This document shows positions 48,392 through 60,328 of a DNA stretch of 64,000 nt, piece after piece (within the stretch, counting starts at the first letter, position 1; each line of letters opens with the position of its first letter). The stretch spans positions 868,001-932,000 of the forward strand of contig NZ_CP019605.1 of the NCBI RefSeq assembly GCF_001997295.1, given 5' to 3'. Both the position numbers and the translations under genes were made by a program. The DNA is from Tessaracoccus flavus. Lineage in GTDB: Bacteria > Actinomycetota > Actinomycetes > Propionibacteriales > Propionibacteriaceae. Under the pieces are notes generated by a model. The model searched no databases, was not told where the DNA came from, and was given only the letters and a program-made list of their open reading frames with translations.

Positions 48392-48688
48392 ATGCCCGAT
48401 GTATCAAAGGCACAGATGGAGGTGCTCGAGAAGCTGCGCAGTAGTGGCGCGGTTGATTTCGAGAAGATCGGTGGCGCGGTCACCGAACTGGCACCGAAGC
48501 TGTTCGACCCGGGGACCGTCGCAGACGACTACATCGCCACCGGCTACTCCAGCGTGATCCACGTCTGGAAGACCGGAATGGCGCTGGAGGAGCTGGGCCG
48601 GCCCGCGGAGCTGCAGGAGATGGCGGATCGTGCCACCAAGCTGGCAGAAGACGTCCAGCGCGTCGCGGGTCCGGGCAGGATTCGCTGA
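48392..48688 (+). CDS. Small conserved-looking protein of unknown function
   Basis: 98 aa. ATG 48392 is preceded by a very strong ribosome binding site (GAAGGAGGAGGAAATC), which argues for high expression. Soluble, charged, no cysteine, no membrane segment and no signal peptide. Visible parts: an N-terminal helix (SKAQMEVLEKLRSSGAV), a central stretch LFDPGTVADDYIATGYSSV, then a C-terminal amphipathic helix (MADRATKLAEDVQRVAG). It lies 2 nt upstream of the 421-aa gene, so the two form one operon and probably work together. The family was not recognised. A small partner, substrate or precursor protein for the larger gene are all possible. Confidence 0.6.
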   Translation: MPDVSKAQMEVLEKLRSSGAVDFEKIGGAVTELAPKLFDPGTVADDYIATGYSSVIHVWKTGMALEELGRPAELQEMADRATKLAEDVQRVAGPGRIR

Positions 48689-48690
48689 CG

Positions 48691-49956
48691 ATGTCGGTCA
48701 ACTCAATCAGAGGGCGGCAGCGGGAGGAGCAACGTCTCGCTGCCGTCCTCGGCCACGCTGAAGCGACGTTGGACGCGCTGGAGTTGGATACAGGGAAGCA
48801 CTCGCACGAAGACTTCTTCACCCGGACCAAGCTCGCGGCGGAGACCTCTCTGCTGCTGCTGGCCACGCACCGGGCGCAGCTGGGGCCGGGGATGGACGAG
48901 AGGGTGCGGCGCATCGGCTCGCGGCTGACGGCGGCCGCCCGCTCCATCGAACTGCTCACGTGGGTGCAGCTGCGGCCCCACATCCTCCCGGAACTGTCCG
49001 TACCCCACCTCGTTCTGAGCGCGGTCGGGCTCCCTGATGAAGACTTCGCCGCGGCCCTGGCCCATGCCGCGCAGACCACGTCCGTAGCGCCGACGGAGCG
49101 GTTGCCCTGGAAGCAGATCGAGCGATGCTGGCAGCATGATCTCGGCGCTCCGGCGTGCCTGCCTCCGCTGGCGGCGCGGCTGGAAGCCACCGCCCTGGCA
49201 GCCCGTCAGGACGCCCTGTTCGCCACGCGTGAAGAGGTGTACTCGTTCACTCACGCGCTCATCTACCACACGGATTTCGGGCACCGGCAACCGGGCCTGC
49301 CGCGTCCCGCGGGTGACCTCGTCGAGGATGCCGGATCGGCGCTCGCGCGCTGCCTGGACGACGACGATTTCGACCTGGCCGCCGAGGTGCTGTTCACGTG
49401 GCCGTACCTGCGCCAGTCGTGGGACGCGACGTCGGTCTTCGGCCTCCGGCTGCTGCGCGACGTGGACGACGAGGTGGGTTTCCTGCCCTCGATGACACTC
49501 AGCCAGGAGCGGTTCCGGGAGCTCGACGGCGACGCGGCCCGCCGCTACTTCTACGCCGAGTCCTACCACACCGTCTTCGTCCTGGGCCTGCTGACGGCGG
49601 CCACCCTGTCGCCTGGCATCGAGACGTGCCCGGGATCCGTGGCAGCGCCGGAACTGGCGCACGTGGCTGAGCAGGTGCTCGACCTCATGCCCGCGGCCGA
49701 GCACCACAGGCAATGGGAGCAGGTGGCGCGCGATCTGCCCTCCGTCGAACGCGGAGCGCTGGTCCCGATGCTCGGAGACATCGCCGTTCGACGAGCGGTC
49801 AGGCAGAGCGATTTCAGACGTGTGCGCGAGATCGTCGAGACCGTGCTCGACTCCGGAGCGACGGCCGGTACGGCCACCATCCAGGGGGCGGAACTGGTGC
49901 TGCGGCTCGGCAGCTCGCCGGCGACACGGGCAGCGGCCACGACCCCTAGGGGGTGA
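48691..49956 (+). CDS. Uncharacterised protein, DUF6895-like
   Basis: 421 aa, mostly helical, soluble. The N-terminal third contains HEDFFTRTKLAAETSLLLLA. Two His/Tyr-rich motifs stand out: SFTHALIYHTDFGH (185-198) and YFYAESYHTVFVLGLL (286-301). They resemble what I recall of the DUF6895 family, but I cannot verify that here. The conserved histidines could bind a metal or act in catalysis. Coupled to the 98-aa gene (2-nt gap). The last 11 nt overlap the convergent sortase gene. The extra leading bases give ATG 48691 as the only sensible start. Function unknown. Confidence 0.55.
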   Translation: MSVNSIRGRQREEQRLAAVLGHAEATLDALELDTGKHSHEDFFTRTKLAAETSLLLLATHRAQLGPGMDERVRRIGSRLTAAARSIELLTWVQLRPHILPELSVPHLVLSAVGLPDEDFAAALAHAAQTTSVAPTERLPWKQIERCWQHDLGAPACLPPLAARLEATALAARQDALFATREEVYSFTHALIYHTDFGHRQPGLPRPAGDLVEDAGSALARCLDDDDFDLAAEVLFTWPYLRQSWDATSVFGLRLLRDVDDEVGFLPSMTLSQERFRELDGDAARRYFYAESYHTVFVLGLLTAATLSPGIETCPGSVAAPELAHVAEQVLDLMPAAEHHRQWEQVARDLPSVERGALVPMLGDIAVRRAVRQSDFRRVREIVETVLDSGATAGTATIQGAELVLRLGSSPATRAAATTPRG

Positions 49957-50836
49957 TGGGGTTGCCGTAGAAGAAGATGCGGGAGTCCCAGATCTCGGTG
50001 CGGCGGTCGAAGTCCCAGCAGATGATGATCGCCAGCTGATGCCTGCCTTCGAAGTCGACCATGACGTCGGAGTTCGGGTCGTAGTCGTCGATCCAGATCT
50101 TCTTCGCCTCAGCAAACTCGTAGCAGAGCACCTGGCCGCCGGGCCCGTACAGCTTGATGAGGTCGCCCGGCTTCAGCTGCGAAGTGCCGCCGGCGTACAG
50201 ATCGTTCCCGACCGCCCCACCGTTGCGGTACGTGTGGATGGACAAGACGGCCTTGCCGCGATCGCTCCCCGGGCGAGGTCCCTGGTTCCACCAGGAGGCG
50301 GTGTCGGACTCGTTCTTCGGGGGAGCGGCGATGTTGCCTTCGTTGTCGAGCCCGAGCGACAGCACCCTGGCCTTCGCGCCCACCGCCTCGATCGCGTAGC
50401 GCTCAGGGACGAACCCGTCCGAGACGGCGGTGCACTCCGCCAGCCCGGGGTCGTCGGGATTCGATGGCTTGGCCGGGGCCGCGGGCGCAACGGTTGACGC
50501 TGGGGCGCCCGCCCCCACCGTGCTGGCCGCGGGCGCCGGGGAGGCGGGGACTGTGGAGCTGGGCGACGCGACGACCGACGGGGAGGCCGACGCGGGGGCG
50601 GGGGAGGTACCGGAGTCGGAGGGTGTCGGGATCCCCTCGCTCGGGGAGGCGCTCACGGAGACGGTGGCCGGCGACGTCGGCGGCTGAATCTGCGTTGTGT
50701 CGCTGCCCCCGCCACGGGTCAACGCGAACACGAGAGCCGCAGTCACCAGCAGGATGGCGACTATGATGGCAGCAGTCTTCTGGCTGCTGGGGGCCTCGGC
50801 TCTGGCCGGCCTGGCTGGTGGGGGGATCTCGGTCAC
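49946..50836 (-). CDS. Class F-like sortase with membrane anchor
   Basis: 296 aa. Cytoplasmic Pro-rich start, one membrane helix (about 21-40), a long Ser/Pro/Ala/Thr linker (45-125) and a C-terminal sortase barrel. Likely catalytic residues: His201 (AVLSIHTYRNG), Cys273 (LAIIICWDFDRR) and Arg286 (IWDSRIFFYG). The usual TLxTC motif is replaced by AIIICWDF, so activity and specificity may differ from standard sortases. No LPxTG substrate gene or pilin locus is nearby. Such single sortases occur in actinobacteria with unclear targets. Divergent from rpsA. Confidence 0.7.
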   Translation of the reverse strand: MTEIPPPARPARAEAPSSQKTAAIIVAILLVTAALVFALTRGGGSDTTQIQPPTSPATVSVSASPSEGIPTPSDSGTSPAPASASPSVVASPSSTVPASPAPAASTVGAGAPASTVAPAAPAKPSNPDDPGLAECTAVSDGFVPERYAIEAVGAKARVLSLGLDNEGNIAAPPKNESDTASWWNQGPRPGSDRGKAVLSIHTYRNGGAVGNDLYAGGTSQLKPGDLIKLYGPGGQVLCYEFAEAKKIWIDDYDPNSDVMVDFEGRHQLAIIICWDFDRRTEIWDSRIFFYGNPITP

Positions 50837-50879
50837 CCGACAAGCCTAACCCGCGAGCGCAATAGGGCGCGACTAGGGT

Positions 50880-50909
50880 TTGACCCGCGATCGACTTCGC
50901 AGGTAGTCT
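50880..50909 (+). promoter_or_regulatory. Promoter of rpsA
   Basis: TTGACC (50880-50885) and TAGTCT (50904-50909) with an 18-nt spacer. This predicts a leader of about 95 nt before the rpsA ATG. The leader has room for autoregulatory structure, known for S1 in other bacteria, but no specific fold was established. Confidence 0.6.
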
Positions 50910-51012
50910 GGGCGGGCACTGTGGCCTGCAATCCCTCAGACAGAGCAGGGAGAGGCGCGTTACGACAGGGCTGCGGTGCAGCACAAGTCCACCACCTTCG
51001 GAGCCCTACTAC

Positions 51013-52449
51013 ATGACCTCCTCCACTGAGGCATCGGCTGTCGCAGTCGATGACATTGGCACCCGCGACGACTTCCTCGCGGCGATCGACGCCACCATCA
51101 TTTCTTTCAACGACGGAGACATCGTTTCCGGCACCGTCGTCAAGGTCGACCGGGACGAAGTCCTGCTCGACATCGGTTACAAGACCGAAGGCGTCATCCC
51201 GTCCAAGGAACTCTCCATCAAGCACGACGTGGACCCGTTCGACGTGGTCCAGGTCGGTGACGTGATCGAGGCCCTCGTCCAGCAGAAGGAGGACAAGGAG
51301 GGTCGCCTCATCCTGTCCAAGAAGCGTGCTCAGTACGAGCGCGCCTGGGGCACGATCGAGAAGATCAAGGAGGAGGACGGCGTCGTCACCGGTTCGGTCA
51401 TCGAGGTGGTCAAGGGTGGCCTCATCGTCGACATCGGCCTGCGTGGCTTCCTCCCCGCGTCGCTCGTGGAGATGCGTCGGGTCCGCGACCTCCAGCCGTA
51501 CGTCGGCATGGAGCTCGAGGCCAAGATCATCGAACTCGACAAGAACCGCAACAACGTGGTCCTGTCGCGCCGCGCGTACCTCGAGCAGACTCAGTCCGAG
51601 GTCCGCCAGACCTTCCTCACCCAGCTGCAGAAGGGCCAGATCCGCAAGGGTGTCGTGTCCTCGATCGTCAACTTCGGCGCTTTCGTCGACCTTGGCGGCG
51701 TCGACGGCCTCGTGCACGTGTCGGAACTCAGCTGGAAGCACATCGACCACCCCAACGAGGTTGTCGAGGTCGGTACCCCCGTCACCGTCGAGGTGCTCGA
51801 GGTCGACATGGACCGCGAGCGCGTGTCCCTGTCGCTGAAGGCCACCCAGGAAGATCCGTGGCAGACGTTCGCTCGCCTGCACCAGATCGGCCAGATTGTG
51901 CCCGGCAAGGTCACCAAGCTCGTCCCGTTCGGCGCGTTCGTTCGCGTCGGTGAGGGCATTGAGGGCCTGGTCCACGTGTCCGAGCTGGCCGAGCGCCACG
52001 TCGAGATCCCCGAGCAGGTCGTGGCTGTCGGTGACGACCGCATGGTCAAGGTCATCGACATCGACCTCGAGCGTCGTCGCGTGTCGCTGTCGCTCAAGCA
52101 GGCCAACGAGGGTATCGACGTCGCCGCAGACGACTTCGATCCGCTGCTCTACGGCATGCAGGCGTCCTACGACGATCAGGGCAACTACATCTACCCCGAA
52201 GGCTTCGACCCGGAGACCAACGACTGGAAGGAAGGCTTCGAGGAGCAGCGCGCTGCTTGGGAAGCCCAGTACGCCCAGGCGCACGCTCTGTGGGAGCAGC
52301 ACAAGAAGCAGGTGGAGTCGGCCGAGAGCGCAGACCGCGAGGCAGCCGTCGAGGCTGGCACCGGTTACGTGACCGAGACCTCCACCGAGGGTTCGCTGGC
52401 CACCGACGAGTCGCTGCAGGCGCTGCGCGAGCGGCTGGCCGGTAGCTGA
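51013..52449 (+). CDS. rpsA: 30S ribosomal protein S1
   Basis: 478 aa. Four S1 OB-fold repeats at roughly 35-105, 120-190, 205-275 and 290-362, recognisable by GDIVSGTVVKVDRDEVLLDI, VVTGSVIEVVKGGLIVDIGL, IRKGVVSSIVNFGAFVDLGG and VPGKVTKLVPFGAFVRVGEG. An acidic, Trp/Tyr-containing tail follows. Recruits mRNA to the ribosome and, in actinobacteria, functions with four repeats as opposed to the six of E. coli. Strong terminator directly downstream. Confidence 0.95.
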   Translation: MTSSTEASAVAVDDIGTRDDFLAAIDATIISFNDGDIVSGTVVKVDRDEVLLDIGYKTEGVIPSKELSIKHDVDPFDVVQVGDVIEALVQQKEDKEGRLILSKKRAQYERAWGTIEKIKEEDGVVTGSVIEVVKGGLIVDIGLRGFLPASLVEMRRVRDLQPYVGMELEAKIIELDKNRNNVVLSRRAYLEQTQSEVRQTFLTQLQKGQIRKGVVSSIVNFGAFVDLGGVDGLVHVSELSWKHIDHPNEVVEVGTPVTVEVLEVDMDRERVSLSLKATQEDPWQTFARLHQIGQIVPGKVTKLVPFGAFVRVGEGIEGLVHVSELAERHVEIPEQVVAVGDDRMVKVIDIDLERRRVSLSLKQANEGIDVAADDFDPLLYGMQASYDDQGNYIYPEGFDPETNDWKEGFEEQRAAWEAQYAQAHALWEQHKKQVESAESADREAAVEAGTGYVTETSTEGSLATDESLQALRERLAGS

Positions 52450-52468
52450 CCGACCGGTCCTGAACAGT

Positions 52469-52505
52469 AGAAGAGGCCGCCCCTCCAGGAGGGGCGGCCT
52501 CTTCT
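52469..52505 (+). terminator. Strong bidirectional hairpin after rpsA
   Basis: AGAAGAGGCCGCCCCTCC pairs perfectly with GGAGGGGCGGCCTCTTCT (18 bp) around a minimal loop. It can terminate rpsA and also the small minus-strand gene at 52516-52671. Confidence 0.85.
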
Positions 52506-52515
52506 GCGTTGAACC

Positions 52516-52671
52516 TCAGACGCCCTTGCGGCCCGTCACCAGGTTGTAGATGAGGATGGCAAGCGCCACCAGCAGCAGGATGTGGATGAAGCCGCCGGCG
52601 ATGTCGGCGATGAGGCCGATCACCCAGAGAGCGACGATCACCACGAGGACGATCCAGAGAATGCGGGCCAT
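52516..52671 (-). CDS. Tiny two-helix membrane protein (lmo0937/DUF5670-like)
   Basis: 51 aa. ATG 52671 preceded by AAAGGAGCACCC. Reads MARILWIVLVVIVALWVIGL, then IADIAGGFIHILLL and VALAILIYNLVTGRKGV: two membrane helices joined by a Gly-Gly-Phe-Ile-His turn and a short basic end. This is the pattern of the small lmo0937-type family, often stress-linked, of unknown function. It ends 10 nt from the rpsA terminator and is divergent from coaE. Confidence 0.75.
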   Translation of the reverse strand: MARILWIVLVVIVALWVIGLIADIAGGFIHILLLVALAILIYNLVTGRKGV

Positions 52672-52745
52672 GGGTGCTCCTTTGTTGGTCGTGTGGTCCC
52701 GAGGGGAGAGCCGTCGGCCCTTCCCGCATTCACCCTAGTCGCGCG

Positions 52746-52751
52746 TACCAT
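52746..52751 (+). promoter_or_regulatory. -10 hexamer for a leaderless coaE transcript
   Basis: TACCAT, 7 nt, then the coaE ATG. The same arrangement, with the identical hexamer, precedes uvrA. Confidence 0.55.
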
Positions 52752-52758
52752 TTGAAGC

Positions 52759-53344
52759 ATGGCAAGAATCGCGCTGACCGGAGGAATTGCTTCCGGGAAG
52801 TCCATGGTGTCCGACGACCTGGCGCGGCGGGGGGCCGTCATCATCGACTCCGACGTACTGGCGCGGGAGGTGGTGGAGCCGGGGACCGAAGGTCTGCACC
52901 GCATCGTGGAACGCTTCGGCAGCGAGGTGCTGAACGCTGACGGTTCGCTCGATCGGGCCAAACTGGGAAACCTGATCTTCTCCGACGAGCGCAGCCGTGA
53001 GGACCTCAACGCGATCGTGCACCCACTGGTCCGCGCACGGGCCCGGGAACTGGAGAGCGCCGCGCCGCCCGACGCCCTCGTCGTCCACGTCATCCCGTTG
53101 CTCGTCGAAACCGGGCTGGACAGGGAATTCGACCGCGTCATCGTGGTCGATGCCCCGGCCGAGACCCAGGCCCGGCGGCTCATGAGACGAAACAACCTCG
53201 GGAATCAGGACGCCATGGCCAGGATCAACGCGCAGGCCTCGCGTAGACAGCGCCTTTCGGTGGCGGACTGGGTGGTGGACAACAGCTCGGATCAGGCCTC
53301 CACCGTCCAGCAGATTGACCGGATCTGGGCCGACCTGACAGCCG

Positions 53345-53352
<8 letters not shown>
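52759..53352 (+). CDS. coaE: Dephospho-CoA kinase
   Basis: 197 aa. Last step of coenzyme A synthesis (phosphorylates the 3'-OH of dephospho-CoA). P-loop GGIASGKS at residues 8-15, [19 protein letters not shown], and [20 protein letters not shown] with the LLxE motif. The C-terminal [18 protein letters not shown] and WVVDNS blocks are conserved. Lacks the C-terminal UPF0157 extension present in mycobacterial CoaE. Converges with gcvP, sharing 8 nt at the 3' ends. Confidence 0.94.
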
Positions 53353-56173
<2,821 letters not shown>

Positions 56174-56174
56174 G

Positions 56175-56534
56175 TCAACCGATCAGCGCCTGGTACGCGG
56201 CTTCGTCGAGGAGAGAGTCGAGGGCGCCAGGGTCGGCTGGGCGGATGCGGAAGAACCAGGAGCCGGTCGGATCCTCGTTCACCTTCTCGGGGGACTCCGC
56301 GAGCTCGTCGTTGACGGCGGTCACGACTCCGTCGAACGGTGCAGCGATGCCGGAGGCGGCCTTCGTGGATTCGATGACCGCAGCTTCATCGCCCGTCGTC
56401 AGCTCGGCGCCCACCTCGGGGAGCTCGATGAACACGATGTCGCCCAGTTCCTCCGTGGCGTGTGCCGTGATGCCAACCGCGACGTCGTCCCCGGAGTCGT
56501 CGAGCCATTCGTGGTCTGCGGTGTACCTGATCAT
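56175..56534 (-). CDS. gcvH: Glycine cleavage system H protein
   Basis: 119 aa. Lipoyl carrier shuttling the aminomethyl arm between P, T and L proteins. Lipoylated lysine is Lys58 in [12 protein letters not shown]. The flanking [14 protein letters not shown] and [18 protein letters not shown] blocks are conserved. Sits between gcvT (9-nt gap) and gcvP. No lipA/lipB or L-protein gene in this window. Confidence 0.95.
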   Translation of the reverse strand: MIRYTADHEWLDDSGDDVAVGITAHATEELGDIVFIELPEVGAELTTGDEAAVIESTKAASGIAAPFDGVVTAVNDELAESPEKVNEDPTGSWFFRIRPADPGALDSLLDEAAYQALIG

Positions 56535-56543
56535 GCCGATGTC

Positions 56544-57647
56544 CTAGCGCTTGTACTGGTGGGGGATAAAGGGAAGGTCAGTGACGCTGAGCGGGAGCCG
56601 TTTACCCCGAACCTCTGCGTAGACGGTGCCCGCAGTGCCTCGCGGGAGCATGGCCATCGCGATCGGGCCGCCGACAGAGGGGCCGAAGCCGCCTGAGGTG
56701 ACCACAGCGATCTGTTCGTCCGACTCTGCCGAGGCGAAGAGCGGAGCCCTGTCGCGCACCGGAGCCCGGCCTTCGGCTCGCAGCCCGACCCGTTCGCGTG
56801 GCGTACCGGTGTCGAGGAGCGGCAGGATGACATCGGCGCCGGGGAAGCCTCCAGCCCTGGAGCCCCCACTACGACGCACCTTCGGGATGGCGAAGGCCAG
56901 GCCCGCCTCGACCGGGTTGATGTCTTCGGTGAGGTCGTGTCCGTAGAGCGGCATGCCCGCCTCGAGGCGCAGCGAGTCACGCGCGCCCAGCCCTGCGGGG
57001 GCGACGCCGTCGATATCGAGGAGTCGGCGGGCGAACTCCTCGGCCCGTTCGTTGGGCAGCGAGATCTCGAAGCCATCCTCGCCCGTGTAGCCGGATCGCG
57101 AGACCCAGACCTCGGTGCCGTCCCAGCTGAGCTTCACCGAGTCCATGAAGACGAGCCCCGTGGCCTCGGGGATCAGCTGTGTCAGGGCGCCCCCGGCCCG
57201 CGGGCCCTGAAGAGCGAGGAGTGACCGATCCGCAACGTGCTCCACCTCGACTTCTCCGAGACTGCGGAGATGCGCCAGGTCGTGCTCGGTGCGGGCGGCG
57301 TTCACGACCAGGAAGAAGTGCGTGGAGTGGTTGGCGATCATGAGGTCGTCCAGGACTCCGCCGTCGGCTGAGGTGAACAAGCCGTAGCGCTGGCGCCACG
57401 GGGCCAAACCGACGATGCTCGCCGGGATCAGCGTCTCCAGGGCGGTAGCGGCGTCGGCCACCTGTCCGGACGTGGGACGCACCAGCACCTGGCCCATGTG
57501 GCTCACGTCGAAGAGCGAAGCGGCGGTGCGCGTGTGGTGATGCTCTGCGATTCCACCCGAGAACTGCACGGGCAGCTCCCAGCCGGCGAAGTCGACGAGC
57601 TTACCGCCGAGTTCCTGGTGTAGCGCGTGGAGCGCCGTCGTCTGCAT
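56544..57647 (-). CDS. gcvT: Aminomethyltransferase, T protein
   Basis: 367 aa. Transfers the methylene from aminomethyl-lipoyl-GcvH to tetrahydrofolate, releasing ammonia. GKLVDFAGWELPVQFSGGIA at the start, DVSHMGQV, the folate-site VSRSGYTGEDGFEI and ARDSLRLEAGMPLYGHDL are diagnostic. Two starts are possible. GTG 57653 overlaps the GGAAGGG ribosome binding site, so ATG 57647, about 6 nt after it, is preferred. First gene of the glycine cleavage operon. Confidence 0.94.
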   Translation of the reverse strand: MQTTALHALHQELGGKLVDFAGWELPVQFSGGIAEHHHTRTAASLFDVSHMGQVLVRPTSGQVADAATALETLIPASIVGLAPWRQRYGLFTSADGGVLDDLMIANHSTHFFLVVNAARTEHDLAHLRSLGEVEVEHVADRSLLALQGPRAGGALTQLIPEATGLVFMDSVKLSWDGTEVWVSRSGYTGEDGFEISLPNERAEEFARRLLDIDGVAPAGLGARDSLRLEAGMPLYGHDLTEDINPVEAGLAFAIPKVRRSGGSRAGGFPGADVILPLLDTGTPRERVGLRAEGRAPVRDRAPLFASAESDEQIAVVTSGGFGPSVGGPIAMAMLPRGTAGTVYAEVRGKRLPLSVTDLPFIPHQYKR

Positions 57648-57720
57648 TGACACCCTTCCGGTTCCCGGGGCCGGGGATCAGCCGGGCGTCGGCCTCCTCG
57701 GGTTCTCCCGCGACGACGCC

Positions 57721-57742
57721 AGCCTAGCAATCTCGCTACCGT
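57721..57742. promoter_or_regulatory. Back-to-back -10 hexamers for gcvT and the MFS remnant
   Basis: Minus strand TAGGCT (57726-57721) would start a gcvT leader of about 70 nt. Plus strand TACCGT (57737-57742) lies 6 nt before the GTG of the transporter remnant. The two hexamers are 10 nt apart. The short gcvT leader does not contain a recognisable glycine aptamer. Confidence 0.45.
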
Positions 57743-57748
57743 GTGGGG

Positions 57749-58184
57749 GTGCAGCCCCGGAACACGCGATCAGTCCTCGCTCTCGTCCTCAGCAACGTGC
57801 TGGGAGGGGTGGGAGTCGCCTCCGGAATCGCGGTGGGGGCGCTGCTCGTCGCGAGCATGAGTTCAGAGGCCTTCGCCGGTGTCGGACAGGCACTGGGGGT
57901 GCTGGGGGCGGGGCTGCTGGCCGTCCCCCTCGCGGCCCTGGCGACGCGTCGGGGCCGTCGCGCCGCGCTCTCGCTCGGCTACGCCATCGCCGTCCTCGGT
58001 GCTGCTGGCCAACGTTGATTCCGGAGACGTCAGGGTGACCCTTCAGGGAGCCACGGACGCTCTGATGAGCTACGGCGGAGCGTCGGCGGCGCTGCTGTCG
58101 GGTGTGGTGCTCGCGGCAGTGGGTTTTGGTTGGCTGGCGGTCATCTCCGCTCTGCTCATCGCCCCGGCGGGGTTCGTGGGCTGA
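57749..58184 (+). pseudogene. MFS transporter with a large internal deletion
   Basis: The start MQPRNTRSVLALVLSNVLGG, then VASGIAVGALLVASM, VGQALGVLGAGLLAVPLAAL and ATRRGRRAALSLGY looks like membrane helices 1-3 and the loop 2-3 motif of a major facilitator. After AVLGA the frame ends. A second frame begins VLLANVDSGDVRVTLQGATD, then MSYGGASAALLSGVVLAAVG and GWLAVISALLIAPAGFVG, which resembles the last helices. About 145 residues remain of an expected 400 or so, joined out of frame near 58005. The promoter-like hexamer upstream is intact. Confidence 0.7.
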
Positions 58185-58218
58185 GTTGCGTGGCGCTCAC
58201 GTCGTCGTCAGTGATCGG

Positions 58219-60273
58219 TCACTTCGAGGCCTCGATCATCGCCCGCAACTCCTTCTTCAGGTCGGCGATCTCGTCGCGGTGCCGGGCGGCAACCTCGAAT
58301 TGCAGGTCCGCCGCAGCCTGATGCATCTGACTGGTGAGGTCCTCGATGAGGGTGGTCAGCTCGTCCACGGGGAGCTTCGACGTGTCGAGGCCACGCTTCC
58401 GGCCGGGCTTGGCGGAGCTGAGCAGCTGGTCGGTATCGGCGTCCTCCCGGGCGAGCATCTCGGTGACGTCGGCGATGCGCTTGCGCAGCGGCTGTGGATC
58501 GATGCCGTGCTCGGTGTTGTAGGCCACCTGGATGACGCGGCGCCGGTTGGTCTCGTCGATGGCGGCCTCCATCGACGGCGTGATCTTGTCGGCGTACATG
58601 TGCACCTGTCCGGCCACGTTTCGGGCCGCACGCCCGATGGTCTGGATGAGGGACCGCTCGGAGCGGAGGAACCCCTCCTTGTCTGCGTCGAGGATCGCGA
58701 CGAGTGACACCTCCGGGAGGTCCAGGCCCTCGCGCAGCAGGTTGATGCCGACGAGGACGTCGTACTCGCCCAGCCGCAGTTCCCGAAGCAGCTCGATTCG
58801 TCTGATGGTGTCGATGTCCGAGTGGAGGTAGCGGGCCCGGATGCCGTTGTCCATGAGGTAGTCGGTCAGGTCCTCGGCCATCTTCTTGGTCAGCGTCGTG
58901 ACCAGGACGCGCTCGTTGCGCTCCACCCGGAGCTTCACCTCGCCCATCAGGTCGTCGATCTGGCCACGTGTCGGCTTCAGCACCACCTCGGGGTCCACCA
59001 GACCCGTCGGGCGGATGATCTGCTGGACGAAGCCATCGCTTCGCTCGAGCTCGTAAGGCCCCGGGGTGGCGGAGAGGTAGACGGTCTGCCCGATCCGGGT
59101 CACGAACTCGTCGAACTTCAGCGGCCGGTTGTCCATCGCGCTGGGGAGCCGGAATCCGTGCTCGACCAGCGTGCGCTTGCGGGACGCGTCGCCCTCATAC
59201 ATGCCCCCGATCTGCGGGATCGTGACGTGGGACTCGTCCACGATGAGAACGAAGTCTTCCGGGAAGTAGTCCAGCAGACAGCTGGGGGCGGTCCCGGGAG
59301 CACGGCCGTCGATGTGGGCCGAGTAGTTCTCGATGCCCGAGCAGGTGCCGATCTGACGCATCATCTCGATGTCGTAGCTGGTCCGCATCCGCAGGCGCTG
59401 CGCCTCCAACAACTTCCCTTCCGCTTCGAACTGCTCCAGCCTGCCCGCGAGTTCCGTCTCGATGCGGCCGATCGCGCGGTCCATCCGGTCGGCCCCGGCC
59501 GAGTAGTGGGTGGCGGGGAAGATGTAGCTCTCCGACTCTTCACGGATCACGTTGCCAGTGAGGGGATGCATCGTGGCGATGCGCTCGATCTCGTCGCCGA
59601 AGAACTCCACGCGCAGGGCGTTCTCCTCGTAGACGGGGAACACCTCGAGCGTGTCGCCCTTCACGCGGAACGTCCCGCGGCCGCCCCCGATGTCGTTGCG
59701 TGCGTACTGGATGTCCACCAGCCGCCGCAGTAGCCGATCGCGGTCGAACTCCTCTCCGACGCGCAAGGTCACCCGCTGCTGCAGGTACTCCTCCGGGGTG
59801 CCGAGTCCGTAGATGGCCGACACGGTGGCCACGACGATCACGTCGCGCCGGGTGAGGAGGGAGCTCGTCGCAGCGTGCCGCATCCGCTCGACCTCCTCGT
59901 TGAGTGAGGAGTCCTTCTCGATGTAGGTGTCGGTCTGGGGGAGGTAGGCCTCGGGCTGGTAGTAGTCGTAGTAGGACACGAAGTATTCGATGGCGTTGTT
60001 GGGCAGCAGGTCGCGCAGTTCATTGGCGAACTGCGCGGCAAGGGTCTTGTTCGGCTGCATGACCAGCATGGGCCGCTGCAGGCGCTCGGCGAGCCAGGCG
60101 ACCGTTGCCGTCTTGCCGGTGCCCGTCGCCCCCAGCAGCACCACGTTCTGCTCCCCGGCGTTGATGCGCTTCTCCAGTTCGGCGATGGCACGCGGCTGGT
60201 CGCCAGAGGGCTTGAACTCCGAGATCACCTGGAGCGGCGCCACCTGGCGCTGAAGTTCCTCAACTGGTCGCAT
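58219..60273 (-). CDS. uvrB: UvrABC excinuclease subunit B
   Basis: 684 aa. Damage verification helicase-like subunit of nucleotide excision repair. P-loop GATGTGKT at 48-55, the beta-hairpin [20 protein letters not shown], helicase motifs [10 protein letters not shown] and [28 protein letters not shown], and a C-terminal UVR motif ([20 protein letters not shown]). ATG 60273 chosen; the longer frame is not conserved, and TACCCT lies 7 nt ahead of this ATG. Confidence 0.95.
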   Translation of the reverse strand: MRPVEELQRQVAPLQVISEFKPSGDQPRAIAELEKRINAGEQNVVLLGATGTGKTATVAWLAERLQRPMLVMQPNKTLAAQFANELRDLLPNNAIEYFVSYYDYYQPEAYLPQTDTYIEKDSSLNEEVERMRHAATSSLLTRRDVIVVATVSAIYGLGTPEEYLQQRVTLRVGEEFDRDRLLRRLVDIQYARNDIGGGRGTFRVKGDTLEVFPVYEENALRVEFFGDEIERIATMHPLTGNVIREESESYIFPATHYSAGADRMDRAIGRIETELAGRLEQFEAEGKLLEAQRLRMRTSYDIEMMRQIGTCSGIENYSAHIDGRAPGTAPSCLLDYFPEDFVLIVDESHVTIPQIGGMYEGDASRKRTLVEHGFRLPSAMDNRPLKFDEFVTRIGQTVYLSATPGPYELERSDGFVQQIIRPTGLVDPEVVLKPTRGQIDDLMGEVKLRVERNERVLVTTLTKKMAEDLTDYLMDNGIRARYLHSDIDTIRRIELLRELRLGEYDVLVGINLLREGLDLPEVSLVAILDADKEGFLRSERSLIQTIGRAARNVAGQVHMYADKITPSMEAAIDETNRRRVIQVAYNTEHGIDPQPLRKRIADVTEMLAREDADTDQLLSSAKPGRKRGLDTSKLPVDELTTLIEDLTSQMHQAAADLQFEVAARHRDEIADLKKELRAMIEASK

Positions 60274-60280
60274 GACAGCA

Positions 60281-60286
60281 AGGGTA
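60281..60286 (-). promoter_or_regulatory. -10 hexamer for a leaderless uvrB transcript
   Basis: On the minus strand TACCCT, 7 nt (TGCTGTC), then ATG. No ribosome binding site. Confidence 0.55.
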
Positions 60287-60328
60287 GTCGGGCGCCCAGA
60301 CAACTTCCGGGCCTGAGCCCGTCGCCCG

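Noticed and set aside
57654-57736. Possible glycine riboswitch upstream of gcvT
   Set aside because: The leader is only about 70 nt, and the glycine aptamer core was not found; GGGAGA and CCGAGGAGG occur but not in the required arrangement.
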